From NCBI RefSeq assembly GCF_024170285.1, contig NZ_JALJXV010000006.1:124001-188000 (forward strand): a stretch of DNA of 64,000 nucleotides, read 5' to 3'. Below are positions 8,351-16,535 of the stretch, piece after piece. A program made the translations under genes and the position numbers. How positions within the stretch are numbered: the first letter of the stretch is position 1; every line of letters begins with the position of its first letter. The notes beneath the pieces were generated by a model. That model had not been told where the DNA came from and searched no databases. It saw only the letters and a list, made by a program, of their open reading frames with translations. The stretch comes from Natronocella acetinitrilica (GTDB lineage Bacteria; Pseudomonadota; Gammaproteobacteria; Nitrococcales; Aquisalimonadaceae).

Positions 8351-9685
8351 ATGGAGAGTATCGTGAACGACAGGACCAGCACCGGACGCCGCGGGCAGTC
8401 GCCTGATATCCATCTGAATTTGAATGTGCGGGGCCTGGGCCAGTCCGCCACTCTGGCCATCAACGAGCGCAGCGCGGAACTTGCCGCCTCGGGCCGCCAC
8501 GTATTCCGTTTTGGCCTGGGCCAGTCGCCCTTCCCCGTCCCCGAGCCGGTTGAGAACGAGCTCAAGAGCAATGCTCACCAGAAGGACTACCTGCCGGTCA
8601 AGGGGCTGCGAACACTGCGAGAGGCGGTGGCCGATTATCACCGCCGCACCCAGGGGATCGAGGTCAACGCCGACGATGTGCTGATCGGCCCCGGGTCGAA
8701 GGAACTGATGTTCATCCTGCAACTCGTCTACTACGGCGATCTGGTCATCCCCACGCCGAGCTGGGTGTCCTATGCGCCCCAGGCACATATCATCGGCCGT
8801 CAGATCCGCTGGCTGGATACCCGCGCCGAGAACGACTGGCGACTGCTGCCCGAAGAATTGGAGAAGCTCTGCAAGAAGGATCCCACCCGACCGCGGATCC
8901 TGATCCTGAACTATCCCAACAATCCCACTGGCGACACCTACACCGCCGACGAACTGAAGGCGCTTGCGGCCGTGGCGCGGCGCTACAAGGTGGTACTGCT
9001 CTCGGATGAGATTTACGGCGGGGTCCACCACCGGGGCCAGCATGTGTCTGCGGCGCGCTTCTATCCCGAGGGCACCATCATCAGCGGCGGGCTCAGCAAA
9101 TGGTGCGGCGCCGGGGGCTGGCGGCTCGGCACCTTCGCCTTCCCGCGTGGACTGCGCTGGCTGCTTGATGCCATGGCGGTGGTGGCCAGCGAGACCTTTA
9201 CCTCCACGGCGGCACCAATCCAGTATGCGGCAGTCCGTGGATTCTCCGGCGGGCTCGAGATCGAGCGCTACCTCAATCAGTCGCGGCGCATACTGCGCGC
9301 TCTGGGCAACCACTGCTGGCAACAACTCACCAGCAAGGCCGGCTGCGGCATGCCCAAACCCAAGGGCGGCTTCTACCTGTTCCCGGATTTCAGCCGCCAT
9401 CGCGAAGCCTTCGCCACCAAGGGCATTCGCACCAGCGCCGATCTCTGCGACCGCATTCTGGAGGACACCGGTGTTGCCATGCTGCCAGGCAGTGCATTCG
9501 GGCGGCCGGAAACCGAGCTGTCAGTCCGTATGGCCTATGTGGATTTTGACGGAGCAAGAGCGCTGGCTGCGGCTGAGGAACCCGAATTCCAGCAGGAACT
9601 CGACCTCGCATTTCTGCAGACCTACTGCCCCAATGTGACTGACGGAATTGATCGCCTTGTCGAGTGGGTAAACGCCAACGGCTGA
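8351..9685 (+). CDS. Class I/II PLP-dependent aminotransferase
   Basis: A 444-residue fold-type I aminotransferase (aspartate-aminotransferase-like). It has NYPNNPTG (Asn at about 191), the PLP-ring Asp in SDEIYGG (about 219), the Schiff-base Lys in SGGLSKWCGAGGWRLG (Lys250), and the C-terminal substrate-carboxylate Arg in LSVRMAYVDF. It should swap an amino group between an amino acid and a 2-oxo acid in the cytoplasm. Two starts compete: ATG at 8351 and GTG at 8363, the latter with GGAG six bases upstream; the difference is four residues. It is divergent from the TAXI transporter, so the two may serve the same amino acid, but this is only positional. Substrate specificity is not readable from the motifs. 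Confidence 0.88.
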   Translation: MESIVNDRTSTGRRGQSPDIHLNLNVRGLGQSATLAINERSAELAASGRHVFRFGLGQSPFPVPEPVENELKSNAHQKDYLPVKGLRTLREAVADYHRRTQGIEVNADDVLIGPGSKELMFILQLVYYGDLVIPTPSWVSYAPQAHIIGRQIRWLDTRAENDWRLLPEELEKLCKKDPTRPRILILNYPNNPTGDTYTADELKALAAVARRYKVVLLSDEIYGGVHHRGQHVSAARFYPEGTIISGGLSKWCGAGGWRLGTFAFPRGLRWLLDAMAVVASETFTSTAAPIQYAAVRGFSGGLEIERYLNQSRRILRALGNHCWQQLTSKAGCGMPKPKGGFYLFPDFSRHREAFATKGIRTSADLCDRILEDTGVAMLPGSAFGRPETELSVRMAYVDFDGARALAAAEEPEFQQELDLAFLQTYCPNVTDGIDRLVEWVNANG

Positions 9686-9722
9686 GGTCCCTTAACAGAC
9701 GTTGGCAGCCCCATTAGCCCGA

Positions 9723-10088
9723 CTAGTCGATGGGACAACGACGCGCGTATCGCCGTGGCGCATACCAGCGATACAGCGCCTCAAGGGGCCGCAACAGGCC
9801 CAGACCACGCACCACGCGTGCCAGCCAGCGCCAGTAAGGCAGCTGAGCCCAGACCATGGCGAAGCCGTCGACGCCGCTGCGCAGACGGCCCTGCTCATCC
9901 AGCGCATGGAAACGCCGCATGGCAGTGTCCCAGTCCACGCCGGTCCCATCCAGAGCCTCGGGCTCGGCAACAATGTCACGCCAGTCGATGGCATCATTCC
10001 GATCCAGCCGTCGATAGTGGGCGATCTCCCGCCGGCAGATGGGGCATCCACCGTCATAAAAGACCACGGGGCGTCTTGGCGTACTCAT
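9723..10088 (-). CDS. DCC family (DUF393) thiol-disulfide oxidoreductase-like protein
   Basis: A 121-residue protein that opens with VVFYDGGCPICRREI, the DxxCPxC motif that names the DCC/DUF393 family (thioredoxin-like fold, redox role presumed). The rest is helical and rich in Trp/Tyr/Arg (PYWRWLARVVRGLG), giving an amphipathic or membrane-near C-terminal half. The start ATG at 10088 overlaps the ubiG stop (ATGA), so translation is coupled to ubiG; the longer open frame to 10259 lies inside ubiG and is rejected. Function is unknown for the family; coupling to ubiquinone synthesis is suggested only by this overlap. Confidence 0.85.
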   Translation of the reverse strand: MSTPRRPVVFYDGGCPICRREIAHYRRLDRNDAIDWRDIVAEPEALDGTGVDWDTAMRRFHALDEQGRLRSGVDGFAMVWAQLPYWRWLARVVRGLGLLRPLEALYRWYAPRRYARRCPID

Positions 10089-10846
10089 TTTGCCTTCTCC
10101 TCGCGCCGCGCCATCAGCATGTAGTTGACGCTGAGGGATGGCGACAACCACATGCGGCGGTTCAGCGGGTTGACCTTGACGCCGGTGCGCTCGACAACCG
10201 CAAGCCTGCCCTCTTGCAGCAGCGCGGTGAGTTCGGCCGGCGTCGGAAAACGTCGCCACTGGTGGGTGCCCCTGGGCAGCAGGCGGAACAGGTATTCCGC
10301 ACCGACAATCGCGACCACGAACGAGATCATGTTGCGATTAATGGTGGCGACGAAGGTATACCCGCCGGGGCGCACCAACGCGTTTACCGCTTGCATGAAT
10401 GCGGACAGATCCGCCACGTGCTCGACCACCTCCATATTGAGCACGACGTCATACTGTTCGCTCCGCGTGGCCAGCGCCTCGGCGGTGGCCACCTGATAAT
10501 CGATGGAAAGCCCCTGCTCCCTTGCATGACCCTGCGCCACCATGATGTTGGTGTCGACCACGTCAACCCCATGGACGGTGGCACCCATTCTCGCCATGGA
10601 CTCACTGAGCAACCCGCCGCCGCAGCCGATATCCAGCACCCGCAGCCCCTGCAGGGGCTGCTCGGCGGTGGCATCCTGGTCAAGGGCGCGGCAGAGTTGA
10701 TCGCGAATCCATGTCGTACGCAGTTGGTTCAGAACGTGCAGCGGCCAGAGCTTGCCGTCCTCCTGCCACCACATGTCGGCCAGCCGGCGATAACGGTCGA
10801 CCTCGGCCGGGTCAACGGTGGCGTCATTCACTGATTCCTGGCGCAT
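10085..10846 (-). CDS. ubiG: Ubiquinone biosynthesis O-methyltransferase
   Basis: A 253-residue class I SAM methyltransferase. UbiG carries out both O-methylations of ubiquinone synthesis. Motif I is VLDIGCGGGLLSESMARMGA (about 65-84), then HGVDVV for the ribose-binding acid, and the family-typical N-terminal block DRYRRLADMWWQEDGKLWPLH. Later NRNMISF and GTHQWRRFPTP match UbiG. The ATG at 10846 gives the normal UbiG length; the longer frame to 11056 adds a basic, non-homologous stretch. It is followed with a 4-bp overlap by the DCC-family gene. Confidence 0.94.
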   Translation of the reverse strand: MRQESVNDATVDPAEVDRYRRLADMWWQEDGKLWPLHVLNQLRTTWIRDQLCRALDQDATAEQPLQGLRVLDIGCGGGLLSESMARMGATVHGVDVVDTNIMVAQGHAREQGLSIDYQVATAEALATRSEQYDVVLNMEVVEHVADLSAFMQAVNALVRPGGYTFVATINRNMISFVVAIVGAEYLFRLLPRGTHQWRRFPTPAELTALLQEGRLAVVERTGVKVNPLNRRMWLSPSLSVNYMLMARREEKAK

Positions 10847-10938
10847 GATGACTCCGCAAACAGAACTCGTACGAACTCGGACAAGCGCTTCCGTGCGGCG
10901 TTCCTTCGGGGTGGCGAGAGCGATCTCGCAAGGGCACA

Positions 10939-11262
10939 ATGCCCGCCATGGAAACAAGTGCAACCCTCGCCCCCAACCTGGTTCTGCTCGCCCTGATTGG
11001 CCTGTTCGGCGCCGCCGCCTATTACGTGCATCGGGAGTTGGCGCGTCGTGTCCCACCGGGTCGTGCCCTGCGCAACACGCGCATCATCCTTGGAGCGACA
11101 GCAGTGGCTTTCGGCTGGATCACGGCTCGTGTAGTCGGGCTGACCAGCCCCGGGCTGAACTTCTTCCTGGTCTTTCTGGCCTCGGCGGCCGTGGTGCATG
11201 TGCCAGCGGCCTGCATACTCTGGCTGAAGGCCGAGAAGGCCCGTCAGGAACGTGACGACTGA
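10939..11262 (+). CDS. Small membrane protein of unknown function
   Basis: A 107-residue protein with about three hydrophobic helices (residues 12-30, 48-66 and 71-93) and charged ends, so an inner-membrane protein. The start is ATG 10939, or METSATL at 10948; neither has a strong ribosome-binding site. It is divergent from ubiG, and its last 19 bp overlap the convergent thioesterase gene at 11244. I do not recognise a family. Confidence 0.6.
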   Translation: MPAMETSATLAPNLVLLALIGLFGAAAYYVHRELARRVPPGRALRNTRIILGATAVAFGWITARVVGLTSPGLNFFLVFLASAAVVHVPAACILWLKAEKARQERDD

Positions 11263-11720
11263 CCGTCGGCAACCGTGGACTGGCGACTCAGCAGGAAGTG
11301 GCCTCGCGCCGTCGCCACCACTGTCCGTGACTCCGCCCCCTGCCAGCACTCCACCGCCGCATTGACCACCCGCTGGCCCTGGCGCAATACGGTACAAGCC
11401 GCGTACACGTGTTCAGGCCTGCCAGGACGCAGATAGTCGATGGAGAAATCGATGATTCTCGGAACCACGGCTGTCTCGAACGTCCACAGCATGTGGACGA
11501 TGGCGGCGTGCTCGGCGAAGGCACCAATAACACCACCATGCAGGGCGGGTAACCGTGGGTTGCCGATATTGTCGTGGCTGTAGCGCAGACGGAAGATCAG
11601 CTCCTCGTCCTGCTCGCGAAAATCGATCCCGAGAAACTCGCCGTAGGGAAACAGGCCCATGACCGCCGCATGGTCGCCGCGACGTCGCGCATCCGCCACG
11701 ATTTCAAGCACGTCCATCAT
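11244..11720 (-). CDS. PaaI/YigI-type hotdog thioesterase (second copy)
   Basis: A 158-residue single hotdog-fold protein of the PaaI thioesterase family, which hydrolyses acyl- or aroyl-CoA. The family pattern is visible in LPALHGGVIGAFAEHAAIVHML (about 58-80): HGG followed by the hotdog helix, where the usual catalytic acid falls at the Glu of AFAEHA. Strands SIDYLRPGRPEHVYAACTVLRQGQRVVNAAVECW follow. Its ATG overlaps the stop of the paralogue upstream (ATGA at 11717-11720), so it is translationally coupled as the last gene of a three-gene operon. Substrate unknown. Confidence 0.85.
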   Translation of the reverse strand: MMDVLEIVADARRRGDHAAVMGLFPYGEFLGIDFREQDEELIFRLRYSHDNIGNPRLPALHGGVIGAFAEHAAIVHMLWTFETAVVPRIIDFSIDYLRPGRPEHVYAACTVLRQGQRVVNAAVECWQGAESRTVVATARGHFLLSRQSTVADGQSSRS

Positions 11721-12163
11721 GCCGATATCGCCTGCCCCAGCCGCATGAAGCTACTCATGCTGACCGCAACCGGGTTGTCGTCATCGCCGTCATGGGCCAC
11801 ACAGCGCACGAAAGCAACGCTGCGGGTCACCTTGTAGCAGATCGCCTCGCAATGCAGCGTTCGACCTGGCTGGGCGGTTCGCAGATGATCGATGCGCAGA
11901 TCAAGGGTGGCCACCGCCTCGGGCGGATCAATGGCAATAATGGCGGCGGCACCACTGGTCTGGTCGATAGCGGTGGTGATCACACCACCGTGGATGACTC
12001 CCGTGCCGGGATTACCCACCAGTTCGTCGCGATAGGCAAGACGGGTCGACAGACTACTCGCCCCCACCTGATCCAGTTCGATGCCCAGCCGACGGCCGTG
12101 GGGCAGCAGGGAGAAGAAATGCCGCGCCACCTCCCACTGCAAGGCGCTGGCATCGTCGGTCAT
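11717..12163 (-). CDS. PaaI-type hotdog thioesterase (first copy)
   Basis: A 148-residue hotdog-fold protein, diverged paralogue of the next gene. GTGVIHGGVITTAIDQTSGAAAI (about 53-75) is the PaaI motif: HGG then an Asp (in AIDQTS) at the catalytic position where the partner has Glu. LDLRIDHLRTAQPGRTLHCEAICYKVTRSVAFVRCVAHD gives the strand repeat. Starts with ATGA overlap on the DUF2750 gene and overlaps the second thioesterase in the same way. Two adjacent non-identical hotdog proteins may form a heteromer or act on different acyl-CoAs. Confidence 0.86.
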   Translation of the reverse strand: MTDDASALQWEVARHFFSLLPHGRRLGIELDQVGASSLSTRLAYRDELVGNPGTGVIHGGVITTAIDQTSGAAAIIAIDPPEAVATLDLRIDHLRTAQPGRTLHCEAICYKVTRSVAFVRCVAHDGDDDNPVAVSMSSFMRLGQAISA

Positions 12164-12582
12164 GGAGACGCCCCATCGGATTCATCGTCGTCATCCCAGA
12201 GACCGGATTCGTCGGCAGCAACAATGACGGCTTCCAGGTCTGCCTGGAGTTCCAGGGGCGGCAGCTCGACACCGTCCAGGGCGGCATCCCAGTTCACGCC
12301 AACGCGCAGGCCATCCTGCTGAAGCCCTGGTAGCCAGTCCTCCAGCAATTCGTCCAGCGCGATTGCCGTGGACGAATAGATACTCCACTCACCGGTTGCC
12401 GCGGCGTCCGCGCCTTCAACACTGGACCAGAGCGGTAGCACCATGACATCGGGATCCTCAGTGGATTCGGTCAAGGCCCAGCCCTCATCGTCCTGCAGCG
12501 CATAGACGGTTCCGTTCTCCACCGCCTCCTGCAGGAAACCCTGCATGGCTGGATCCAGCGACGAGAAATCAGTCATGTCCAT
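12160..12582 (-). CDS. DUF2750 family protein
   Basis: A 140-residue acidic cytoplasmic protein. GWALTES, VMVLPLWSS and the block ELLEDWLPGLQQDGLRVGVNWD match the DUF2750 pattern of a Trp-containing N-terminal half and a WL-GL-DG-VGV segment. The end is very acidic (WDDDDESD). The ATG at 12582 has GGAGA upstream; the longer frame to 12777 is basic and not homologous. It is the first gene of an operon with two thioesterases, all joined by ATGA overlaps. No function is known for the family. Confidence 0.78.
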   Translation of the reverse strand: MDMTDFSSLDPAMQGFLQEAVENGTVYALQDDEGWALTESTEDPDVMVLPLWSSVEGADAAATGEWSIYSSTAIALDELLEDWLPGLQQDGLRVGVNWDAALDGVELPPLELQADLEAVIVAADESGLWDDDDESDGASP

Positions 12583-12725
12583 GATGGTCTCTCCGGCTTG
12601 CGAATGGGCGCTACTGTACGCGCAACCATGGCCGATACGAAAGCGGTTGCGACGCCTTGATCGTGGCCGTCCGGGCACCCGCGGAATTAGTCCGATTGCA
12701 GACTTTCCCCGCCTGTTGTGGTGCA

Positions 12726-13658
12726 ATGCGCACGGTTTCGAATCCTCCGGGGTACTCCGTGCAGCGGCAACTGACAATTCTCGCGCCCCTGGCCCTGGTC
12801 ATGGCCGCCCTGTTCTGGGCCGGCAATGCGGTTGTGGGCCGGGGCGTCATCGACCTGATTCCGCCCATGGCGCTATCGTTCTGGCGCTGGGTCATCGCGT
12901 TCCTGGTCATACTGCCCTTCGCCCTGCCCCACCTGCGAGAGGCCGCACCCACCCTGCGCAACAATGTCGGCAAATTGTTTGTGCTGGCATTTCTCAGTGC
13001 CGGCATGTTCAACACGATTCTCTATCTTGCGGCGCACACCACAACGGCGGTGAACATCACCCTGGTCGGCGCAACCATGCCTATCGTCATCGGTGCCATC
13101 AGTTTCCTGATACTTGGCACCAGCTTGAGCCGCAGCCAAACGCTGGGGTTGGCCATCGCGATACCCGGTCTACTGGTCATCATCAGCGAGGGCAGGCCAT
13201 CCACCCTGCTTGAGCTGCAATTCCGCGCCGGCGACCTGCTCATGCTGCTTGCGGTGACGAGCTGGGGGCTCTACTCCGTCTTGCTGCAGCGCTTCGGAAT
13301 CCGGCTGCATCCTGTCGTCCTGCTGACCGCAATCGTGGCACTGGCCTTGCCTGTGGCGCTGACCTTCTACACGATTGAATGGCTGATTCTCCGGCAGGGT
13401 TTCGTACTCGACCGCAGCCTCGTCCTGGCACTCATGTACGTGGGTGTTTTTCCATCCCTGGGTGCCTACCTGGGCTGGAACTATGGCGTATCGATCCTCG
13501 GGCCGGCCCGCGCGTCCATGTTCATTTACCTGTTGCCAGTGTTCGGCGCGGCACTGTCCATCGCCTTTCTCGGTGAACATCTCGAGATATTTCATGGCAT
13601 CGGTGCGCTGCTGATCCTGATCGGTCTGTACTTATCGACCTGGGTCCACCGCCGCTGA
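12726..13658 (+). CDS. DMT family transporter (EamA)
   Basis: A 310-residue protein with about ten transmembrane helices in two EamA repeats (about 25-150 and 170-300). The N-terminal ALFWAGNAVVGRG and the SFWRWVIAF segment are typical of 10-TMS drug/metabolite exporters, as is GPARASMFIYLLPVFGAALSIAFLGEHL in the second repeat. Likely exports an amino acid or other metabolite. The start is uncertain: ATG 12726 or GTG 12759. Its 3' end overlaps the convergent RNase AM gene by 27 bp. Confidence 0.88.
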   Translation: MRTVSNPPGYSVQRQLTILAPLALVMAALFWAGNAVVGRGVIDLIPPMALSFWRWVIAFLVILPFALPHLREAAPTLRNNVGKLFVLAFLSAGMFNTILYLAAHTTTAVNITLVGATMPIVIGAISFLILGTSLSRSQTLGLAIAIPGLLVIISEGRPSTLLELQFRAGDLLMLLAVTSWGLYSVLLQRFGIRLHPVVLLTAIVALALPVALTFYTIEWLILRQGFVLDRSLVLALMYVGVFPSLGAYLGWNYGVSILGPARASMFIYLLPVFGAALSIAFLGEHLEIFHGIGALLILIGLYLSTWVHRR

Positions 13659-14516
13659 TACGGGCCGGCCATGGCAATCGCTCAGCTCTGCCCAGACAGG
13701 TGCGACTGCGGCAGGCAAAGGCAGTAGTCGCCCCGGTTCGATGCCGGCGGGGTTGGGACCGTGGAAATCCGAGCCCACCGAGCCCAGCAAACCGTGTCGC
13801 AGGGCGTACCCCAGCGACTGGTCGACGCGACGACGGTCTGCAGTGCCAACCACCACCTCAAGGCCCTGACCACCCGCCTGGGTGAAGGCGGTTAGCAGGC
13901 GCTGCATCCACGCGCCGGTGAGCTTGTAGGCGAGGGGGTGGGCGAGCACCGCGATGCCGCCAGCAGCACGAATCAGGGATACCGCCGACTCCAGCGACAT
14001 CCACTCGGCTCGCACATAACCGGCGCGCCCGCGACGCAGATAGCGGTCGAAGGCCTGCTGCACGGTCCGGGCCCAGCCGTGCTCCACCAGGTGACGTGCC
14101 AGATGCAGGCGTCCGGGCTGACCCGCGACCTCCTCTTCCATGACGCCGCCAAGGCCGGTGATGCCGCCCTTCTGCTCCAGCCTCTCCACCATCTGGGCGA
14201 AGCGCTGCCGGCGCAACTGCTGATTCCAGTCCAGGCCGTCTGTCAGGCGGGCATCGGCCGGATCAACACCGAGCCCCACCACGTGGATCTCGCGCCGCTC
14301 CCACAGGGTGGAGATCTCGACACCGGCAACAAGCTGCATCCCCAACGGCCCAGCCGCAGTCAACGCCTCGGGCAGACCGCTCAGCGTGTCATGATCGGTC
14401 AGAGCCAGAACGCGAACACCGGCTCCGGCCGCCCGCTCAACCAGTTCAGCCGGGGGCAGGCGTCCATCGGAAGCGGTTGAATGGGCGTGCAGATCAATGC
14501 TGGATGCAACAGACAT
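13632..14516 (-). CDS. PHP-domain RNase AM / 3',5'-nucleotidase
   Basis: A 294-residue PHP-family metallohydrolase. Metal-binding motifs in order: HAHSTASDG (about 10-18), LTDHDT (about 39), AGVEIS (about 64), VLAHPLAY (about 190) and GSDFHG (about 245). This matches RNase AM (YciV/RnaAm), a 5'-3' exonuclease that trims 5S, 16S and 23S rRNA 5' ends and hydrolyses 3',5'-bisphosphonucleotides. Start ATG 14516 (MSVASSIDLHAHS) is chosen over the GTG four codons upstream. Divergent from the lipid-transport operon. Confidence 0.88.
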   Translation of the reverse strand: MSVASSIDLHAHSTASDGRLPPAELVERAAGAGVRVLALTDHDTLSGLPEALTAAGPLGMQLVAGVEISTLWERREIHVVGLGVDPADARLTDGLDWNQQLRRQRFAQMVERLEQKGGITGLGGVMEEEVAGQPGRLHLARHLVEHGWARTVQQAFDRYLRRGRAGYVRAEWMSLESAVSLIRAAGGIAVLAHPLAYKLTGAWMQRLLTAFTQAGGQGLEVVVGTADRRRVDQSLGYALRHGLLGSVGSDFHGPNPAGIEPGRLLPLPAAVAPVWAELSDCHGRPVSAAVDPGR

Positions 14517-14606
14517 GGCAACTCGCACTCCATACAGGGTTGTCTATGATAACGTCTTGCGCCCTGGGGCGGTGTCACCCGAAAAAAGGAACGCGGAACA
14601 GAGTCT

Positions 14607-15740
14607 GTGCAGGAAGACGAAACAACCACCTCTCCCAACCAGGCCAGGGCCAACCTCCAACTGAGGGATGGGCAGCTTGTCTGCACCGGCGCCTGGACCT
14701 CGCTGCGTCTGTTTCCCCTGCGCACCCGGCTGCGGCGTCTGCGTGCCGGCGCCGAACGTATCAGCCTGGATACCAGCGGCGTGGGGCTCATGGACACGGC
14801 GGGCGGCTATTATCTGAACCGCATTCTCGCGGAGCTTGAGCGCGGCGGTGCCACTGTTGATACCAGCCTGGTGCCGGAGCGCCACAAACAGCTCATGGCG
14901 CTGGCTGCACGACATGCGAAACCGCCGCCCGAACAATCGCGAACCCTCAACTTCATCGCCACCGTGGGCGAAGTCACGGTCCACGAACTCCGGCTGTTGC
15001 TGGGCTTTCTGAGCTTTGTGGGAGACGTGGCCGCCCGCAGCCTGCCTTCCCTGCTGATGCCTCACCGGCTGCGGTGGAAGCAGATCATCGCGGAAATGGA
15101 ACTCGCCGGCGCCCGCGCCGTTCCGATTCTCGCGTTACTGTCCTTTCTCACCGGTGTGGTTATTGCCTACCAGGGCGGTACACCGCTGGAAGATTTCGGC
15201 GCGACCATCTTCATGGTGGAGTTGGTGGCAATCACGATACTCCGGGAGATGGGCCCACTGATGACCGCGATCATCGTTGCAGGGCGCACCGGGTCCTCCT
15301 ACACCGCGCAGATCGCGACCATGCGCATCACCGAGGAAATCGACGCCCTGCGCAGCCTGGGTGTCGGCCCCTACGAGATGCTGGTGCTGCCAAAGGTGAT
15401 TGGCCTGGTTCTGGTCCTCCCCCTGCTGACAATCCTTGCCAATGCCATGGGTCTGCTCGGCGGCCTGGTGGTGGCCACCACCTTCTTCGATATCCCGGCC
15501 GCGGACTTCTTGCAACGGGTCCCGGAGCAGGTCGCGAGCAGCAACCTCTGGGTGGGGATCATCAAGGCCCCGATATTCGCCGCCACCATCGCCCTGATTG
15601 CCTGCTACCAGGGTTTTGCTGCCCGCGGCGGCACCGCCAGCGTCGGCCATGCGACGACCCGCAGCGTGGTCCAGGGCATTTTCCTCGTCATTGTACTCGA
15701 CGCCATCTTCGCGGTGATCTTCACCCAGGTGGGAATCTGA
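14607..15740 (+). CDS. MlaE-type lipid ABC transporter permease with N-terminal STAS domain
   Basis: A 377-residue protein. Residues about 15-105 form a STAS/MlaB-like domain (RISLDTSGVGLMDTAGGYYLN), and the rest is a MlaE permease of about five to six helices with the family segments TGVVIAYQGG, LVAITILREMGPLMTAIIVAGRTGSSYTAQIATMRITEEIDALRSLGV and VLPKVIGLVL. It moves phospholipid between inner and outer membrane together with the ATPase and MCE protein that follow. In canonical mlaFEDCB the STAS protein MlaB is separate; here it is fused. Start GTG 14607, with only a distant AAGGA. First of four genes each separated by exactly 3 bp. Confidence 0.92.
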   Translation: MQEDETTTSPNQARANLQLRDGQLVCTGAWTSLRLFPLRTRLRRLRAGAERISLDTSGVGLMDTAGGYYLNRILAELERGGATVDTSLVPERHKQLMALAARHAKPPPEQSRTLNFIATVGEVTVHELRLLLGFLSFVGDVAARSLPSLLMPHRLRWKQIIAEMELAGARAVPILALLSFLTGVVIAYQGGTPLEDFGATIFMVELVAITILREMGPLMTAIIVAGRTGSSYTAQIATMRITEEIDALRSLGVGPYEMLVLPKVIGLVLVLPLLTILANAMGLLGGLVVATTFFDIPAADFLQRVPEQVASSNLWVGIIKAPIFAATIALIACYQGFAARGGTASVGHATTRSVVQGIFLVIVLDAIFAVIFTQVGI

Positions 15741-15743
15741 GTC

Positions 15744-16532
15744 ATGGCCACACGTAAAGCGGTCATCGAAGTGCGCGGTCTGGGCACGGTGCTGGGCGGC
15801 CAGACCATCCATGATGCCCTGGACCTGGACGTGACAGAGCGTGAGGTGCTGGCTATCGTCGGCGGCAGCGGCTCGGGCAAGACCGTGCTGCTGCGGGAAT
15901 TGAGCCTGCTAATGGAGCCGACCAAAGGCTCGATTCGCCTGTTCGGGGAGGATCACCGCAAACTCAGGGGCGAGCGCCTGCGGGATTTTCGTGCTGATAT
16001 CGGGATCATGTTTCAGCAGGGCGCCCTGTTCACCGGCATGTCGGTACTGGAGAACGTGGAGTTTCCACTCAAGGAGCATACCCGGCTGGACCGCAGCAGT
16101 CGGGCGGAACTGGCAATGATCAAGCTAAGCCTGGCGGGTTTTCCGCAGGATGGCTGCCACAAGAAACCGGCTGAACTCAGCGGTGGCATGGTAAAACGCG
16201 CCGCATTGGCCCGGGCACTTGCACTGGACCCGGCATTGCTGTTTCTTGACGAACCCACCGCCGGGCTTGACCCTGTCACGGCAGCGGCATTCGACGATCG
16301 GATTCTGGAACTGCGTGATCTTCTCGGACTCACAGTCGTATTGGTCACCCATGATCTGGATTCACTGTGGCGCATTTCAGACCGGGTGGCGTTTCTGGCC
16401 CGCAAACGTGTTCTCATGGCGGCAAGCATTGCGGACATCAGCCGCTCCGACGAGACCGAGATCAGAGCCTATTTCCAGGGACCGCGCCAGGGCGGACGAC
16501 CGGAAAACGACGAGAGCGTCCAGGGAGACTGA
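15744..16532 (+). CDS. MlaF-type lipid ABC transporter ATP-binding protein
   Basis: A 262-residue ABC ATPase. Walker A GGSGSGKTVLLRE (about 36), Q-loop in IGIMFQQGALF, signature LSGGMVKRAALARALA (about 148), Walker B LLFLDEPTAGLDP, and the switch His in VLVTHDLDSLW. The LSGGMxKR signature is typical of MCE-linked ATPases. It powers the MlaE permease upstream. Starts 3 bp after the permease stop. Confidence 0.94.
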   Translation: MATRKAVIEVRGLGTVLGGQTIHDALDLDVTEREVLAIVGGSGSGKTVLLRELSLLMEPTKGSIRLFGEDHRKLRGERLRDFRADIGIMFQQGALFTGMSVLENVEFPLKEHTRLDRSSRAELAMIKLSLAGFPQDGCHKKPAELSGGMVKRAALARALALDPALLFLDEPTAGLDPVTAAAFDDRILELRDLLGLTVVLVTHDLDSLWRISDRVAFLARKRVLMAASIADISRSDETEIRAYFQGPRQGGRPENDESVQGD

Positions 16533-16535
16533 CCC

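Noticed and set aside
8315-9400. 361-codon minus-strand open frame.
   Set aside because: Antisense to the aminotransferase, which has all catalytic motifs.
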